Of a DNA stretch of 64,000 nt, positions 53,283 through 64,000 are shown piece by piece. The stretch's first letter is position 1, and each line of letters opens with the position of its first letter. The position numbers and the translations under genes are program-made. Under the pieces are notes generated by a model. That model did no database searches. It saw only the letters and a program-made list of their open reading frames with translations, and was not told where the DNA came from. This DNA is from Panax quinquefolius (Eukaryota; Streptophyta; Magnoliopsida; Apiales; Araliaceae): the NCBI GenBank assembly GCA_020205615.1, contig CM035168.1, positions 130,334,795 through 130,398,794 on the forward strand, written 5' to 3'.

Positions 53283-56200
53283 ATGGAAGAATCACATTTA
53301 ACCCGAACAGACGCCCATCATTACGAACACCAAGACCCTCAATATAACCCTGCAGGGTTGCACCCAGGTATATTTTTAACTAGAAACTACTAGTAATTTG
53401 TTTTGTAAGTTTACCCATTATTATTATTATTGTGCGTGCGTGCGTGCGTGAGTGAAGTATTCTTATTCCTGTTCCTATTTGGTTTGATTGGTAGAAGGTG
53501 AAGAGGAGAAGAAATCGGTACTAATGAAAGTGAAAGCAAAGGCAAAGAAGATTAAGAATACACTCACGAAGCATGGTCACGGTCACGACCACGATGCATA
53601 CGGAGATGAGGACGAAGATGATCAAGACATGGTGGAAGATCCTGAAATCCACGGTGCACCAAGTATATACTACTATATATATATATATATATATATGTTC
53701 ATTTCTTGCACTTTTATATTCCCCTCCTCTCTTTCACAAAACAGTTGAGTCGAGTCTCATTTAATTTCCAATTTTTCTTTTCATAATATGTTCATTTCTT
53801 TTTATGGTAGCACTGACAATTAAAATGACTTGTTGATTTTATCGGATATCATGCTGTGTCACTACTATACGTACTGCAGAACATTCAATAATAATAAGTA
53901 TGGAAAATTAAGTTATATCTACCCAACACGTGGATACATAGGGCAGGAGTTAGTAAGAGTCTCACATCACTTTTTTTTTTGAATTTCACATTGGTCGATA
54001 TTAAATTTAAACAAAGACAAAATATTGTAGAGAGGTGAGAGAAAGTTGTATTGCATAGAGGAGATGAATACTGGTGCCTGCCTGGGTTTTTTGGGGCTTG
54101 ATACATGATGTGTACATAGATATTATGGAAGTAACCAACAAGAAGTTTGTTTTTGTTGTAGAATTAATGTAATAGAATTTTGTTTAATCGACCAACTTAC
54201 TTAAAAATAAATTTCATATTATATTCATAAATTATTGTTAAGTGTGCAGTTTTGTTGTTACTCTTTAGGTCTGACATGTTTTTTTTTTTTTTGGTATTTC
54301 ACTGATTTGATACTTCACCTGGTTTTAATTAATTAATTACTTGCAGTATATGAATCAGCCGCGGTTAAGAGTGCAGTTCTAGGTCCAATTGGCCAACCCC
54401 AGGCTAATTTGGAAAGACCCTCTGTGATGGCGGAGGATCGTTATGATCCTAAAATGACAGATCCACCGGTTAGGCCGTTTAACCGGGAGGAAGACTACGG
54501 ACAACCCAAGAGTAAGTTAGGTGGATTAACGGCAACGGACGAAGTACTTCATGTGCCAGAAGATAAACATGTATCGTTTTCTACTAGAAATTGCGATATT
54601 GGGATTCATAATCCTACAGAGAAAAATGTATATGGGGAAGAGGAAAGTCTGGGCCAAGAGAGGAATAAAATTGGATTTCCAACTGCGTCGACCGGAAAAA
54701 ATATTATTGGGCAAGAGCAAAATTTGGGAGGACAGATGGGTAGAATTGGAATGGATACTGGCATGGAAAAGGATCCTCACGGCCCCAATGTCGGAGATGT
54801 TCCCACTCATGTTCAGGCCAAAGCCACCGATCCAGATGGTAGAGGTATGGTGCATGTAATAACTTGAAAGTTAAGCTCCATAATTTACTTACTTGCATGT
54901 CATGTCTTTAACGTGTAATATTCCCTGCATTTGAAAAATATGAGTTTTACCTTGTTTGGTTGGCTTTTTATTTTAATATATAAATAAAACTATAATATAT
55001 AAGGTCTACCCCAAACATATTTAGACATTCCTTTCGTTATTTATTTCTTAGTAATAGATTTTGGGCGGTGATTTTATCCGGGGAAAGTATGTGCCCCTAT
55101 TTATTGGCAATGACAGAGTTGTCCAAAACAAAACAATAAACAATCTCATATGCTTGTACACCATCTTAAATTTTAGTCCCTAATTTAAGATTGAAAACAA
55201 AATTATCCACAAAAATTATGTCTAGAACTTTTAAAGTTTTGTTGGATATGTTTTGGTCAGTAATTTCTCTGGTGACAAAAAAATAAGTTCTTTGTGCTTC
55301 ACCCATCAAATTGGAGTAGGTAGGGTAATAAAGAGTTGAGTAAACGAAGTTGATAGTTTTTTGTTTTTGATTTGTTGCATGCAGGTAGCGAGGAAGTTGC
55401 AGGAATCACCCCTATTCTTCGCTCATTTGATAAAATGGGGATTTATGACAAACCTGAACAAAAACCAAAAGCAGGGGAGAATTTATACACAGGAAGCCAT
55501 GACCAGTTTGGTCCAGAGCCACTTAACCATGAAAATCTGGATTCTGTCCCCGAAAATTATGATCCTAACAACCCTCAAGACTTACCACGCAACACATCGA
55601 GTGGAAACCCATCAAGCCAGACCAGCACCTACACTGAGAAACTCGCATCTGCAGCTTCTTCAATTGCCGATGCAGCAGAATCTGCTAAAAATGTGGTTGC
55701 TTCGAAACTCGGCTACAGTGAGAATGAAAACACAGGAGCACCACACCAGGAACTGCACGGACAAGGAGACACTACTAAGCCGGCCTCTACAACGGATTAT
55801 GCACAAAAAATTGCGGCCACGGTGTATGGAAAGGTTGCTGGTGCAGGGAGTACAGTAGCGTCAAAAGTGCAAGGCAGTGGAACTGGAACTGGAACTGATA
55901 ATGAAGGGCAAGATAAAGGAGTATCGGTGAAGGAGTATTTGGCTGAGAAATTAAAGCCAGGGGAGGAAGATAAAGCGCTGTCGGAGATGATTACTGGCAG
56001 TTTTATTAAACACAAGGCAGAGATTGAGAAAAAGACAAAGGTAGGGGAGAGAGTATCTAATACTGGAGGAGGAGGAGGAGGAGGAGGAGGAGGGCGGGGA
56101 GTGTCGGAGGTGATGATAAAGGATGACCTTCATAAGAGGGAAGCAGAGGGTAGTGGAGATAGAAAGCCGATGGGGAAAGTGAGGGAGTCGGAGGAGGTGG

Positions 56201-56507
56201 CCAAGCGGTTGGGTAGTGGTGGAGAAGAGGAGGTGGTGAAGCGGTTGGGTACTGGTGGAGAAGAGGGTGGAAAGGGTGTGGTTGATAGGGTTAAAGGCGT
56301 GTTTGGTTCTTGGCTAGGAGGAAAAGGTGGTGAGACGCAGACTACTCCGGGGACAACTTATGGTGAGTTGGATTTTTACTTGGGTGTCCATATATATATT
56401 ATTATGTATGCTCTTAATTATAATTTAAATTGATCTAGTAGGATAGTGCTAACTAATATGCGGGTATTATTTGTTTATTTTTGTGATCAGCTGGTGACGA
56501 TGAGTGA
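53283..56507 (+). CDS. LTI65/RD29-like low-temperature and ABA-induced protein (CAP160 family)
   Basis: Exons 53283-53367, 53495-53662, 54347-54844, 55385-56362 and 56491-56507, phases consistent, 581 aa. The start codon follows a plausible leader and precedes MEESHLTRT. Hallmarks: KKSVLMKVKAKAKKIK followed by a His/Gly/Asp tract (residues about 34-62), repeated GQ(P/E)xxKLGG-type motifs in exon 3, and VKEYLAEKLKPGEEDKALSE near residue 430. There is a run of ten Gly around residue 478. The protein is hydrophilic and probably disordered. Relatives (RD29B/LTI65, spinach CAP160) accumulate under cold, drought and ABA and are thought to protect cells during dehydration. The exon 3 donor could also be 6 bp upstream; both keep the frame. 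Confidence 0.9.
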
Positions 56508-57349
56508 CCATGGAGAGAAGAAGGCTTCAGGGGTGGGGAGTAACTGAATATTGGATATTAGAACTTGTCTCTTCAAGTCTACTTGTGAAACTCCGTAATA
56601 TTTCTGTTTTTCGGCTTTCCTTTGCTTTGTATTACTATTATATATGCTGTACAAATGAAAAATGGGACTTGGTGTGTATGCTATTGTATTTCAGTTTTTC
56701 CTTTTGGGAGAAAACTGTCCTGTTGAGTATGTAATTAGTTAGATAATATGACAAGTATGCAAGCACACATCCCATCCCCTTTATTGACCCTCTTTTTAAT
56801 AACAAATTTATTAATAAATATTTAAAATTTTATATTATAAAAATAATATAAATTAGATTATTACTTATTTTAAAAATACTAAAGGAAATATATATAAAAT
56901 AAAAAATAATAATTTAATTTGATCTTGTATATTATAAAATTTATTTATTATATTTAAATTTATGATATAGTATAAAATAAATTTATGATATATTATAATT
57001 TATGATATATTTCATGTATTGAGCGAACTATATATATTACTCTTTTTCTGTTAGAGAAGAGTTCGTTTTAATTTTACTTTCCAAATTATTATATTATGTA
57101 AAATATTTTTCTTATAAATTTCACAATATAAAGGGGGACTCTTGATATAAAAAAAAGTATTATATTCCCGTGTTCCAAAATTCAAACAGATGGATCATAA
57201 AAAATTTATTTCATATTTAAAGTATACAAGTCGATAATTTTTTTTAGTTAAATAGTAGTAAAACAATCATATCGCAAAACACAAATGAATAACTCCAATT
57301 AATTCACTCCTTTCTTCACAAACCCAAAAAGTCAATTAAAGCAACTAAC

Positions 57350-57560
57350 ATATTCTATAATTTTTGTCTGTAATATCAATGAGTAATATTACAGACAAAA
57401 ATTATTTTATAAATATTCTATAAACTGTTGATGTGGCATATTATATCTCAGCATATTGGTCCACAAATTACTTCAATAGAGTTTTTGGCCCCACATAAAA
57501 AGTTGAGGTGGAGTATGATCAGCAGTTTATAAAATGTTTATAGAATAGTTTGTGTCTTTA
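57350..57560. repeat. Compound foldback, probable small MITE
   Basis: A perfect 17-bp stem, ATTTTTGTCTGTAATAT at 57360-57376 and its inverse at 57386-57402, with a 9-base loop. It is followed by an outer imperfect pair tattctataaactg / cagtttataaaatgtttatagaata reaching about 57550. No clear target duplication was identified. Confidence 0.5.
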
Positions 57561-57654
57561 GCATTATTCATACCAATGCAAGTGTAAAATGAGAACTAAA
57601 TTTATACCATTTTCTTTTATTTGACTTTATATTTAAGTTATTCTAAAGACGGAG

Positions 57655-57657
<3 letters not shown>

Positions 57658-57708
<51 letters not shown>
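57658..57708. repeat. (AT)n microsatellite
   Basis: About 25 AT dinucleotides in a row. Confidence 0.95.
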
Positions 57709-57712
<4 letters not shown>

Positions 57713-58379
57713 TCTTACTGTATTTCTATGTTCATTCCATTCTTGACATTCGATCCATATTTACCATTTGATGATACCACGATGACTTTTCATACAATGT
57801 TTGTGAGTATAGAGTGGAAAAGAAAACTGGGGTTAAAATTATTACAGGATGGAACTGGAAACCGGGAACTGAACTTGAAATAATCTTATAAATGTAAAAC
57901 GAGAAAAAAAGTTACCAATAAGTTTATTCTTAATCAATCAATCTAAAAGAAAGATACGAATAAAGTAAATTTTGATGTATATTTTTGAAAAATTAACTTG
58001 AAAATAGTTAAAAATCTATTAAATTTATTTTCACTTACTTAATTTTTTTTCCGCTTTAGAGTGAAAACTTTGAAGGAATGGAAGGTTATTTTCTAATTTT
58101 TATGGAGTGTTTAATTTTTTTTTAAAATCTGTTTAATGAAATTATAGTTGGGGAGCTTCTTTTCACTGCTTTGTGTTCTTTTCAGGAGTGATTAGGATAA
58201 AGTTAATTTTAATCAATTGATTAATACAGTATCAACAAATAGGTCAATTTTTTTTTTTACGTATCAACACTATATTAATCAATTAATCATAAAATATTTA
58301 TCAAAAATTAACTTCATATTTACCGTATTCCCCGAATTCATTTGTTGCAGTTTTTAAAACTCTGTCAAAAGCCCAAACA

Positions 58380-58428
58380 AGAGAATTGATATTATACTTC
58401 CACAAGCTCGTGGAAATATCAATTCTCT
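58380..58428. other. Strong hairpin just upstream of the PPR gene
   Basis: AGAGAATTGATAT at 58380-58392 pairs with ATATCAATTCTCT near 58416-58428. An inner TTCCAC / GTGGAA stem closes a short loop. It lies about 460-500 bp before the PPR start codon, in the promoter or 5' leader. Confidence 0.6.
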
Positions 58429-58884
58429 CCGCAAACCATAGTGTTACGGTTACTAAAGACCGGCCTAATTTTCTCAATTCTTTCAATTTCGTCCCAAATT
58501 CTTCGACAATCGAAGACCTACTCGGAGAAGACTACCTCCGCCGCACAAACAGCTCGACTTAAGGTTAGTTATTGGTTCCTTTTACTAGCGACACTAAACC
58601 CTCATATACCCTCTATAAAACCCTGACAATTAGCGAAGATATGTAGTCTGTTTCCTCACCTTGATTAGAGTCTGTTTGGAATATGGATTTAGTTGTCGAT
58701 AACGGAAGAGTATACAGTCTCCTTGAGTGAGTGCGTTTATTTTTGTCCAAACATTGCCTATTTTTTATTCTGTTTGATGGGCATCTCTCAATTCATTGGA
58801 AGGCGTTCGTGGAAGCTTTTTGTAGTTTGTTATCAAATTCTGTTGGTGGTTTTGTTAGAAATTAAAGAGTTACAGATATAATGG

Positions 58885-60407
58885 ATGTTCCTCAATTCTT
58901 GGTATACTCTCGCCATGTACACTGTGGCTCTATTTGGGAAGAGGGTTATGCATAGTTTTTCGTATTTTTGCTGCATTTCGCGTTCAACGTGCAGCCGTAC
59001 CACAAATGGTGATGGAGTGGATGATGGATTTCAATGGGTTGAGGAGTATTTGAATGTAAATTGGAAAGATTCAGATTTTATTTCCGGTTTGGATGAAGAG
59101 CCAATCACTAACGAGTCATTAGGTTCTTTGGGAGCTAGTGGCAGCTATGAAGGATATTCCCGGCCAAATTTCTCTGTTAGAAGGAGTTTCTTGGAGCAGG
59201 CAAGAAATGATGCTAAAAGGGCCATTGAAATTCTTCATCAAGATGGTCCTGGGTTTGATGCAAAAGCAGCTTTAGATGATATGCAATTAAGGATTTCGGG
59301 ACTCATCGTGAGAGAAGTTTTATTGGGAATTTTGACCAATATTAATTATGCAAATAAAATCCGATATGCGAAACTGGGCTATAAGTTCTTTATATGGTCT
59401 GGTCAACAAGAAAACTATAGTCACACTGTGAACTCATACCATCTGATGATGAAGATTTTCGCAGATTCTGAGGAATATAAAGCAATGTGGAGATTAGTTG
59501 ATGAAATGGTTGAGAAAGGATTCCCAACTACAGCACGCACATTTAACATAGTAATATGTACATGTGGTCAAGCAGGCTTGGCTAGGAAAGCTGTAGAGAG
59601 ATTTATTAAGTCGAAGACATTTTCTTATAGGCCATTCAAGCATGCCTTTAATGCAATTATACACTCCCTTCTTATGTTAAAGCAGTACAAGTTGATTGAG
59701 TGGGTGTACCAGCAGATGTTGGTTGAAGGTCATCATCCTGATATATTAACTTATAATGTTCTTATGTGTGCAAAATATAGGCTGGGGAAGCTTGATCAGT
59801 TCCACAGGTTACTAGATGAAATGTGCAGGACTGGATTTTCTCCAGATTTTCATACATTCAACATTCTTCTTCATGTTCTTGGAAAAGGTGACAAACCACT
59901 AGCAGCACTTAATCTTTTGAACCACATGAAGGAAATGGGTATTGAGCCAAGTGTTCTTCATCTTACCACATTGATAGATGGACTCAGTAGAGCAGGAAAT
60001 TTGGATGCCTGCAAGTATTTTTTTGGTGAGATGAATAAATATGGATGTATGCCAGATGTGGTTTGTTACACTGTTATGATCACAGGATTTATTGTTGCAG
60101 GGGATCTTGAGATGGCTCAGAGATTGTTTTCTGAGATGGTCATCAAAGGACAGGTCCCAAATGTCTTTACCTACAACTCCATGATCCGTGGGCTTTGTAT
60201 GGCGGGAAGTTTAAGGAGGCATGTTTGATGCTTGAAGAAATGGAATCCAGAGGGTGTAATCCAAATTTTCTTGTGTATAATACCTTAGTGAGTTATATGC
60301 GGAATGCTGGAAAGCTTTCTGAAGCTCGTGAAGTTATAAAAATGATGGTGGAAAAGGGGCAGTACATCCACCTTATTTCAAAGTTTAAGCGATATAGGAG
60401 ATGCTGA
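58885..60407 (+). CDS. P-class pentatricopeptide repeat protein, frameshifted near the 3' end
   Basis: A first open frame (58885-60228, 447 codons) carries at least seven 35-aa PPR motifs, for example HPDILTYNVLMCAKYR and MPDVVCYTVMITGF. At about 60206 one base, probably an A in a GGAA(A)G run, is missing. The motif then continues in the next frame (GKFKEACLMLEEM) to a stop at 60405-60407, ending KFKRYRRC. Without the shift the product would be about 507 aa. The N-terminal stretch before the repeats could be an organelle-targeting sequence. P-class PPR proteins bind organellar RNA to stabilise or process it. It resembles the Arabidopsis At3g60050/At1g55630 group from memory; unsure. The frameshift may be a sequencing error or a real allele that loses the last two motifs. 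Confidence 0.85.
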
Positions 60408-62719
60408 GGTGGTTAACCATGGATATTTTATGTTATTCAGTTAACAATTTTCTGTGAAAGTTCTTACTGGTCTAGCTAGAAAGACACTATGTGCCTGCTG
60501 CTTCTGTCAAGTGCAACGTAAGTTCAAATACTGCCTTATTTGGATAAGCTTTTCTCAATATTTCACAATTTCCATTTGTTCCAACACATTAGTGCAACAG
60601 TGATAATTTTTGGTTCCCATTTCTGTGATTTTTGTTTGGAAATTATGCACCTATCTTTTGAAAACTTGTCGGGCCGCTGTTCGTTATGGATATATACTGT
60701 GCTGCTTTTGCTGTGGATTGAGAATTCTATTATGTATAAAGGTGTTGAAGAAATTATGTTCTAGTTTTGTACTTGAATTTACAGGAAGAGGTTAATAAGA
60801 GAAGGCTTCCCAATAAAACGATAATTTGTTGATATCTAACTATGTGCCACAACTCGAGCTGAAACAAGTATCAAATATGTGAACAAACCTTATCTATACT
60901 TTTGAATCTTAAAAAGTTTGTATTATGAACTGGTAACAAAAACAGAACTCTGAAAAAAAGTAGGGTGAAATAAATAAATCTTCTTTGATTGTTTAGAGAG
61001 CTACTGCTGTGATACTCATCAATTATTCACTTGTAATTTATATCTAATTAATACTTTCACTGATGTTAAGAGTGAGAGAGAAAAATATTAGTGGTTTAAA
61101 AAAATAACTTTCCAGGTTGGATGAGAGCTATTAAAGTATATTCAGTTTTGTGTTTATAGAGAGTGTTAAGTGTGTGTTTTCTGAGTTACTGTTTTGGGAA
61201 AGGGGAAATTCCTCGGTGCTTGATTGAGGTGTTTAGGGTTCATGTGAGGCTTTTGCAGTGGAGGTGGCCCAAGAACAGGGAACTACTGGTGGTGTGATTA
61301 TCAAATAGAAGGTACCATTTCAAATTGATCGAGATGGAGCATGGGGGCTGTTTCCTATGGACATTTTTCAGATGTTCGCTGGGAGGTTGATCTATAATGG
61401 CTGAGAGAATAGAATGATTTGTTGAAGAAGTGGAGTTAACCATGAAGCAAAGAAGATTGTTGAGCCTTTTATTCTTATGGGTCCTCTTAAGAGTTTTGAA
61501 AGTCAGATGTTATAGATGGTTTTGCACTGAGATGGTGCAGTGAGGTATGTATAGCCAGGTTATTTGGGGGTAGGGGATACTACATTTGTAATTTTTTTGG
61601 CTGTTTTATTTATTGTCTGTTTATTTTTGATTCTCTTTGATATACCTGTCTATGTTATGCATGGTTTGTGCCCCCTTCGTGCTCTTGTTAATATATTCAC
61701 TACTTGTCATTTATCAACTTACCATTAAAACAAAAGAATGGAAAAGAATTAATAGGAGCGATGAAATAGAATATTTTGTGTTCATGCAGTGTTATAGCGA
61801 GTTTGACACTTTGACTTACTTGATTGCTTGCAGATGGGAGACTGTTCCTTGCAGTAAGCAGTAGTCGAAATTGAATAATATGATTCTTTTGCATATGCAG
61901 AATGTGGTAGTCAGTTCGACTTGGACATTGTGATGTTGAGGTAAGCAGTTCTCAATTTGAAACCTTAATCTTTGTTGCAGAGATTACAGTTGGAGATATC
62001 TTGTCTAAGTTTCTATCCCAAATTGCATGTTGCTTTGTAGGAAACCTCAGAAATATCTTTCTGAAGCCACTTGAAATCTGTATACGATGATTGGTCATTA
62101 TAGCATAATCCTTCGCAGCCATGAAGGAGATAACTACTAGCGAATGTTCTTGAACATCCAATGCCAGATTCTATTGTCCAAAGTTTCACTAGGCCCAATA
62201 CTTGGCTGTAAATGTTATCAAGTTTCCATTTATTTGATTGCATTATGATCAATTTTGGGAGTTATCTCAATGAAGCGTTTCAAGAGCTGTAGCTGTTCTA
62301 TAATGTCACTGTCATTGATTTATCATTTATGCTTACTTTTGAGTCGATCGGGGAGGAGCTGTTATGCTCATCATGTGTGTCAAAGTTGTGAAATATGAAA
62401 GAGGTTGCGTCCACAAGTGTCTATCATCTTTGGGGACCAACTACTCTCCCAAGTTATAAATATTTTAAAAATAAATTCAAAATTAGTTTTTTACAGATAT
62501 TAAAATTCTGAGAATGAAGTGGAGTTGGGTGAATGCGTTTATATATCAATTTCATCAAGAACAAGTTGTTCACTGTGTTAAGAAATTATCCAAACGATGT
62601 CATTTGATCTCCTTCGGAAAATATTAACACATGTATATATAATATAGGATTATGGAAAATGTATGTCATGTAGACTAGACATCAGCAGTAATTAAAAGTT
62701 GATAATCGATGCTTAATTC
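60408..62719. other. Intergenic or 3' UTR region, no gene seen
   Basis: Moderate GC for this window but no open frame with recognisable domains. The first few hundred bases may be the 3' UTR of the PPR gene. Confidence 0.5.
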
Positions 62720-63339
62720 CTACTTTTTATCTTCTTTCTTTTCCTCTTTCTTTTCGCCTTTCTTCTCATCTTTCTTGTCTTCTTTCTTTTCTTCTTTCTT
62801 CTCCTCTTTGGCAGGGGCAGGGGCAGGGGCAGGGCCAGGGCCAGGGCCAGGGCCAACTGAGATGATATCAACCTTTCCAACTTTCTTCATCTTCTTTACC
62901 ACTGCTACGGAATCCATCATTCCTATCACTGTTATCTTCTGCTCCTTTAGATCAGCAGCGATCGAATCAACTCCTACAATTACCAATAACATATATATAA
63001 ACCCAACCATTAATTGCAATATATTTTTTGTATATAAGTAGCCAAAAAGATATTACTACAAGATAATGATGATATATATATATATATATATATGAGAATT
63101 AATGTCAAGTTATACCGCTCGTACCTACCGTAGATATCAGCAGCAGCCTCTATCGCTTTCTGCTTTGTCTTCTCATCAGTCATGGTCAAAACCTTCATTA
63201 CCACCTTCTGCTGTAGGTTGGACAAAGAGGATTGAAAGATTTAATTAAGTTGCAAATAGAGATACAATTTTTTTGTGCTAGCTGTTATATTATACGTATA
63301 TATATATATATATATACCTAATCGTAATACCTGAGCCAT
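62720..63339 (-). CDS. Heavy-metal-associated domain protein (HIPP-like) without metal-binding Cys
   Basis: Exons (minus) 63331-63339 (MAQ only), 63129-63210 and 62720-62973, phases consistent, 114 aa. Residues 4-70 form an HMA-type fold: KVVMKVLTMTDEKTKQKAIE, then ADIYGVDSIAADLKEQKITV and VKKMKKVGKVDIISVGP (cited in parts). The loop where metal chaperones have MxCxxC reads TMTDEKT, so metal binding by that motif is not expected. A GP/AP repeat (about residues 71-84) and a Lys/Glu tail end in EDKK. No C-terminal CaaX box is seen, unlike typical isoprenylated HIPPs. Related Cys-less members exist in plants and some act in immunity or protein interaction. The 9-nt first exon is typical for this gene type. 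Confidence 0.88.
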
Positions 63340-63441
63340 TTGATGAGGAATTATGATGGGATGAACTTGTACCATGAACGAACCAACGAAACAGACGAGG
63401 AAGGAAAATTAATGAAGGAACGAACCCAAGAGAAATTCGGA

Positions 63442-63449
63442 CTTTTATA
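63442..63449 (-). promoter_or_regulatory. TATA box of the HMA-domain gene
   Basis: The minus strand reads TATAAAAG about 103 bp before the start codon at 63339, at a fitting distance for a short leader. Confidence 0.55.
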
Positions 63450-64000
63450 AGGGTGGGATTGTGGGACGCTCGCACGCAGAAGCCTTGCTTAATACTAATA
63501 CCACCCGGACCTTCTTTCAGGGGCGGATATACCCTATTAGTTCAGTGTGGTAAATTTTTTTAAAATAAAAATTTATAAAAAATAATAAAATATAATAAAA
63601 TAAAGACAGAATATGAGGAATATTATAAATAATTGTGTCAGCTATCATATAAAATCGATATTGTTTTATGTAATTGAATACACTTTCTTGATCTTATGTT
63701 ATATATAAAATGATATTTTATAATTTTTTAAAACATCATTATTATAAGAGACATTTCTGGTGTCCTCTAAAATAAATTATAAAACTAAATAATATTGTTA
63801 AAATATTATTTATAATAACATTTTTTGAGATTTCATTGTTTGAAACTATCGTGATGATAGTCTCATTTCAATAGCTGCAAAAATATCATGTTTAATATAA
63901 GTTACTAAACAATATAAAAGAGAAAGAGCGTAGTGTTGGTGTTAGTAGAAATTTGAGACATTTAATAGTGTTTTAGTCTGAATTTTTTATTTTCACTAAA
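63450..64000. other. AT-rich flank, no gene seen
   Basis: Near 63520 the sequence CAGGGGCGGATA resembles the end of common plant hAT-type MITEs. The partner end is not in the window, so this stays unproven. Confidence 0.4.

Larger units (their letters stand above)
56508..58379. other. Intergenic with foldbacks, no gene seen
   Basis: AT-rich. It contains a foldback at about 57350-57560, an (AT)n run at 57658-57708 and a weak palindrome at about 58190-58330 (arms around ttaatcaattgattaat). No supported open frame. Confidence 0.6.

Noticed and set aside
53488..53748. An 86-aa plus-strand frame with a His/Asp-rich tract
   Set aside because: It is exon 2 of the LTI65-like gene read into the intron.
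54526..54855. Open frames on both strands within the LTI65-like exons
   Set aside because: Shadow frames of the real coding sequence, with no domain features.
60408..62719. Possible further gene after the PPR gene
   Set aside because: Only short frames without recognisable domains or consistent splice structure.
63515..63530. CAGGGGCGGATA as the end of an hAT-type MITE
   Set aside because: No inverted partner or target duplication within the window.

Overview
This window is nuclear DNA of a flowering plant, most likely a eudicot. Four multi-exon plant genes with GT-AG introns are present, the intergenic DNA is AT-rich, and more than half of the window is Ty3/gypsy-type LTR-retrotransposon sequence. 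The species cannot be named from this sequence.

Positions 1-23401 and 40006-51518 are nested retrotransposon blocks. Three related long-LTR families are visible; the names here are mine: family 1, LTR about 2.7 kb; family 2, about 2.4 kb; family 3, about 3.9 kb. All begin TGTAAGACC or a close variant and most end in CA. Family 2 is the oldest layer. A family-1 element truncated by the window edge (1-2812, minus) and a complete one (3504-17617, plus, target duplication ATAAT) are inserted in a family-2 LTR. The complete element has a family-3 solo LTR (8242-12183, duplication CAAAA) inside its reverse-transcriptase region. In the second block a family-2 LTR is split by a family-3 solo LTR (minus, 43589-50235), which is itself split by a family-1 solo LTR (44027-46784, duplication AAGAT). 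The gag-pol remnants carry two zinc knuckles, RT, RNase H, integrase and a chromodomain-like end, as in the chromovirus (Del/Tekay-like) lineage. All are disrupted by many small indels.

The genic part is 26-39 kb and 53-63.4 kb. It holds: (1) a SHOC1-like meiotic crossover gene on the minus strand (26448-38239, 9 inferred coding exons, about 1,655 aa); (2) an LTI65/RD29-like ABA and cold responsive gene (53283-56507, 5 exons, 581 aa) with ABRE and CE3-type elements upstream; (3) a P-class pentatricopeptide repeat gene (58885-60407) with one frameshift near its 3' end; (4) a small heavy-metal-associated-domain protein gene (62720-63339, minus, 3 exons, 114 aa). Between genes lie a 994-bp Mutator-type foldback MITE with a perfect 10-bp target duplication, small foldbacks and microsatellites. 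The four genes show no operon-like relation.

The most unusual signal is in the LTRs. Each family has a TATA box, a splice-donor-like site 115-190 bp later, and near the LTR end a polypyrimidine tract with an AG acceptor. The interval holds tandem arrays of short hairpin-forming units that differ between families. This suggests an intron carried in the LTR leader. Differences between the two LTRs of the complete element cluster at CG and CAG/CTG sites while AT-rich stretches are identical, so part of the apparent decay may be sequencing error at methylated sites.
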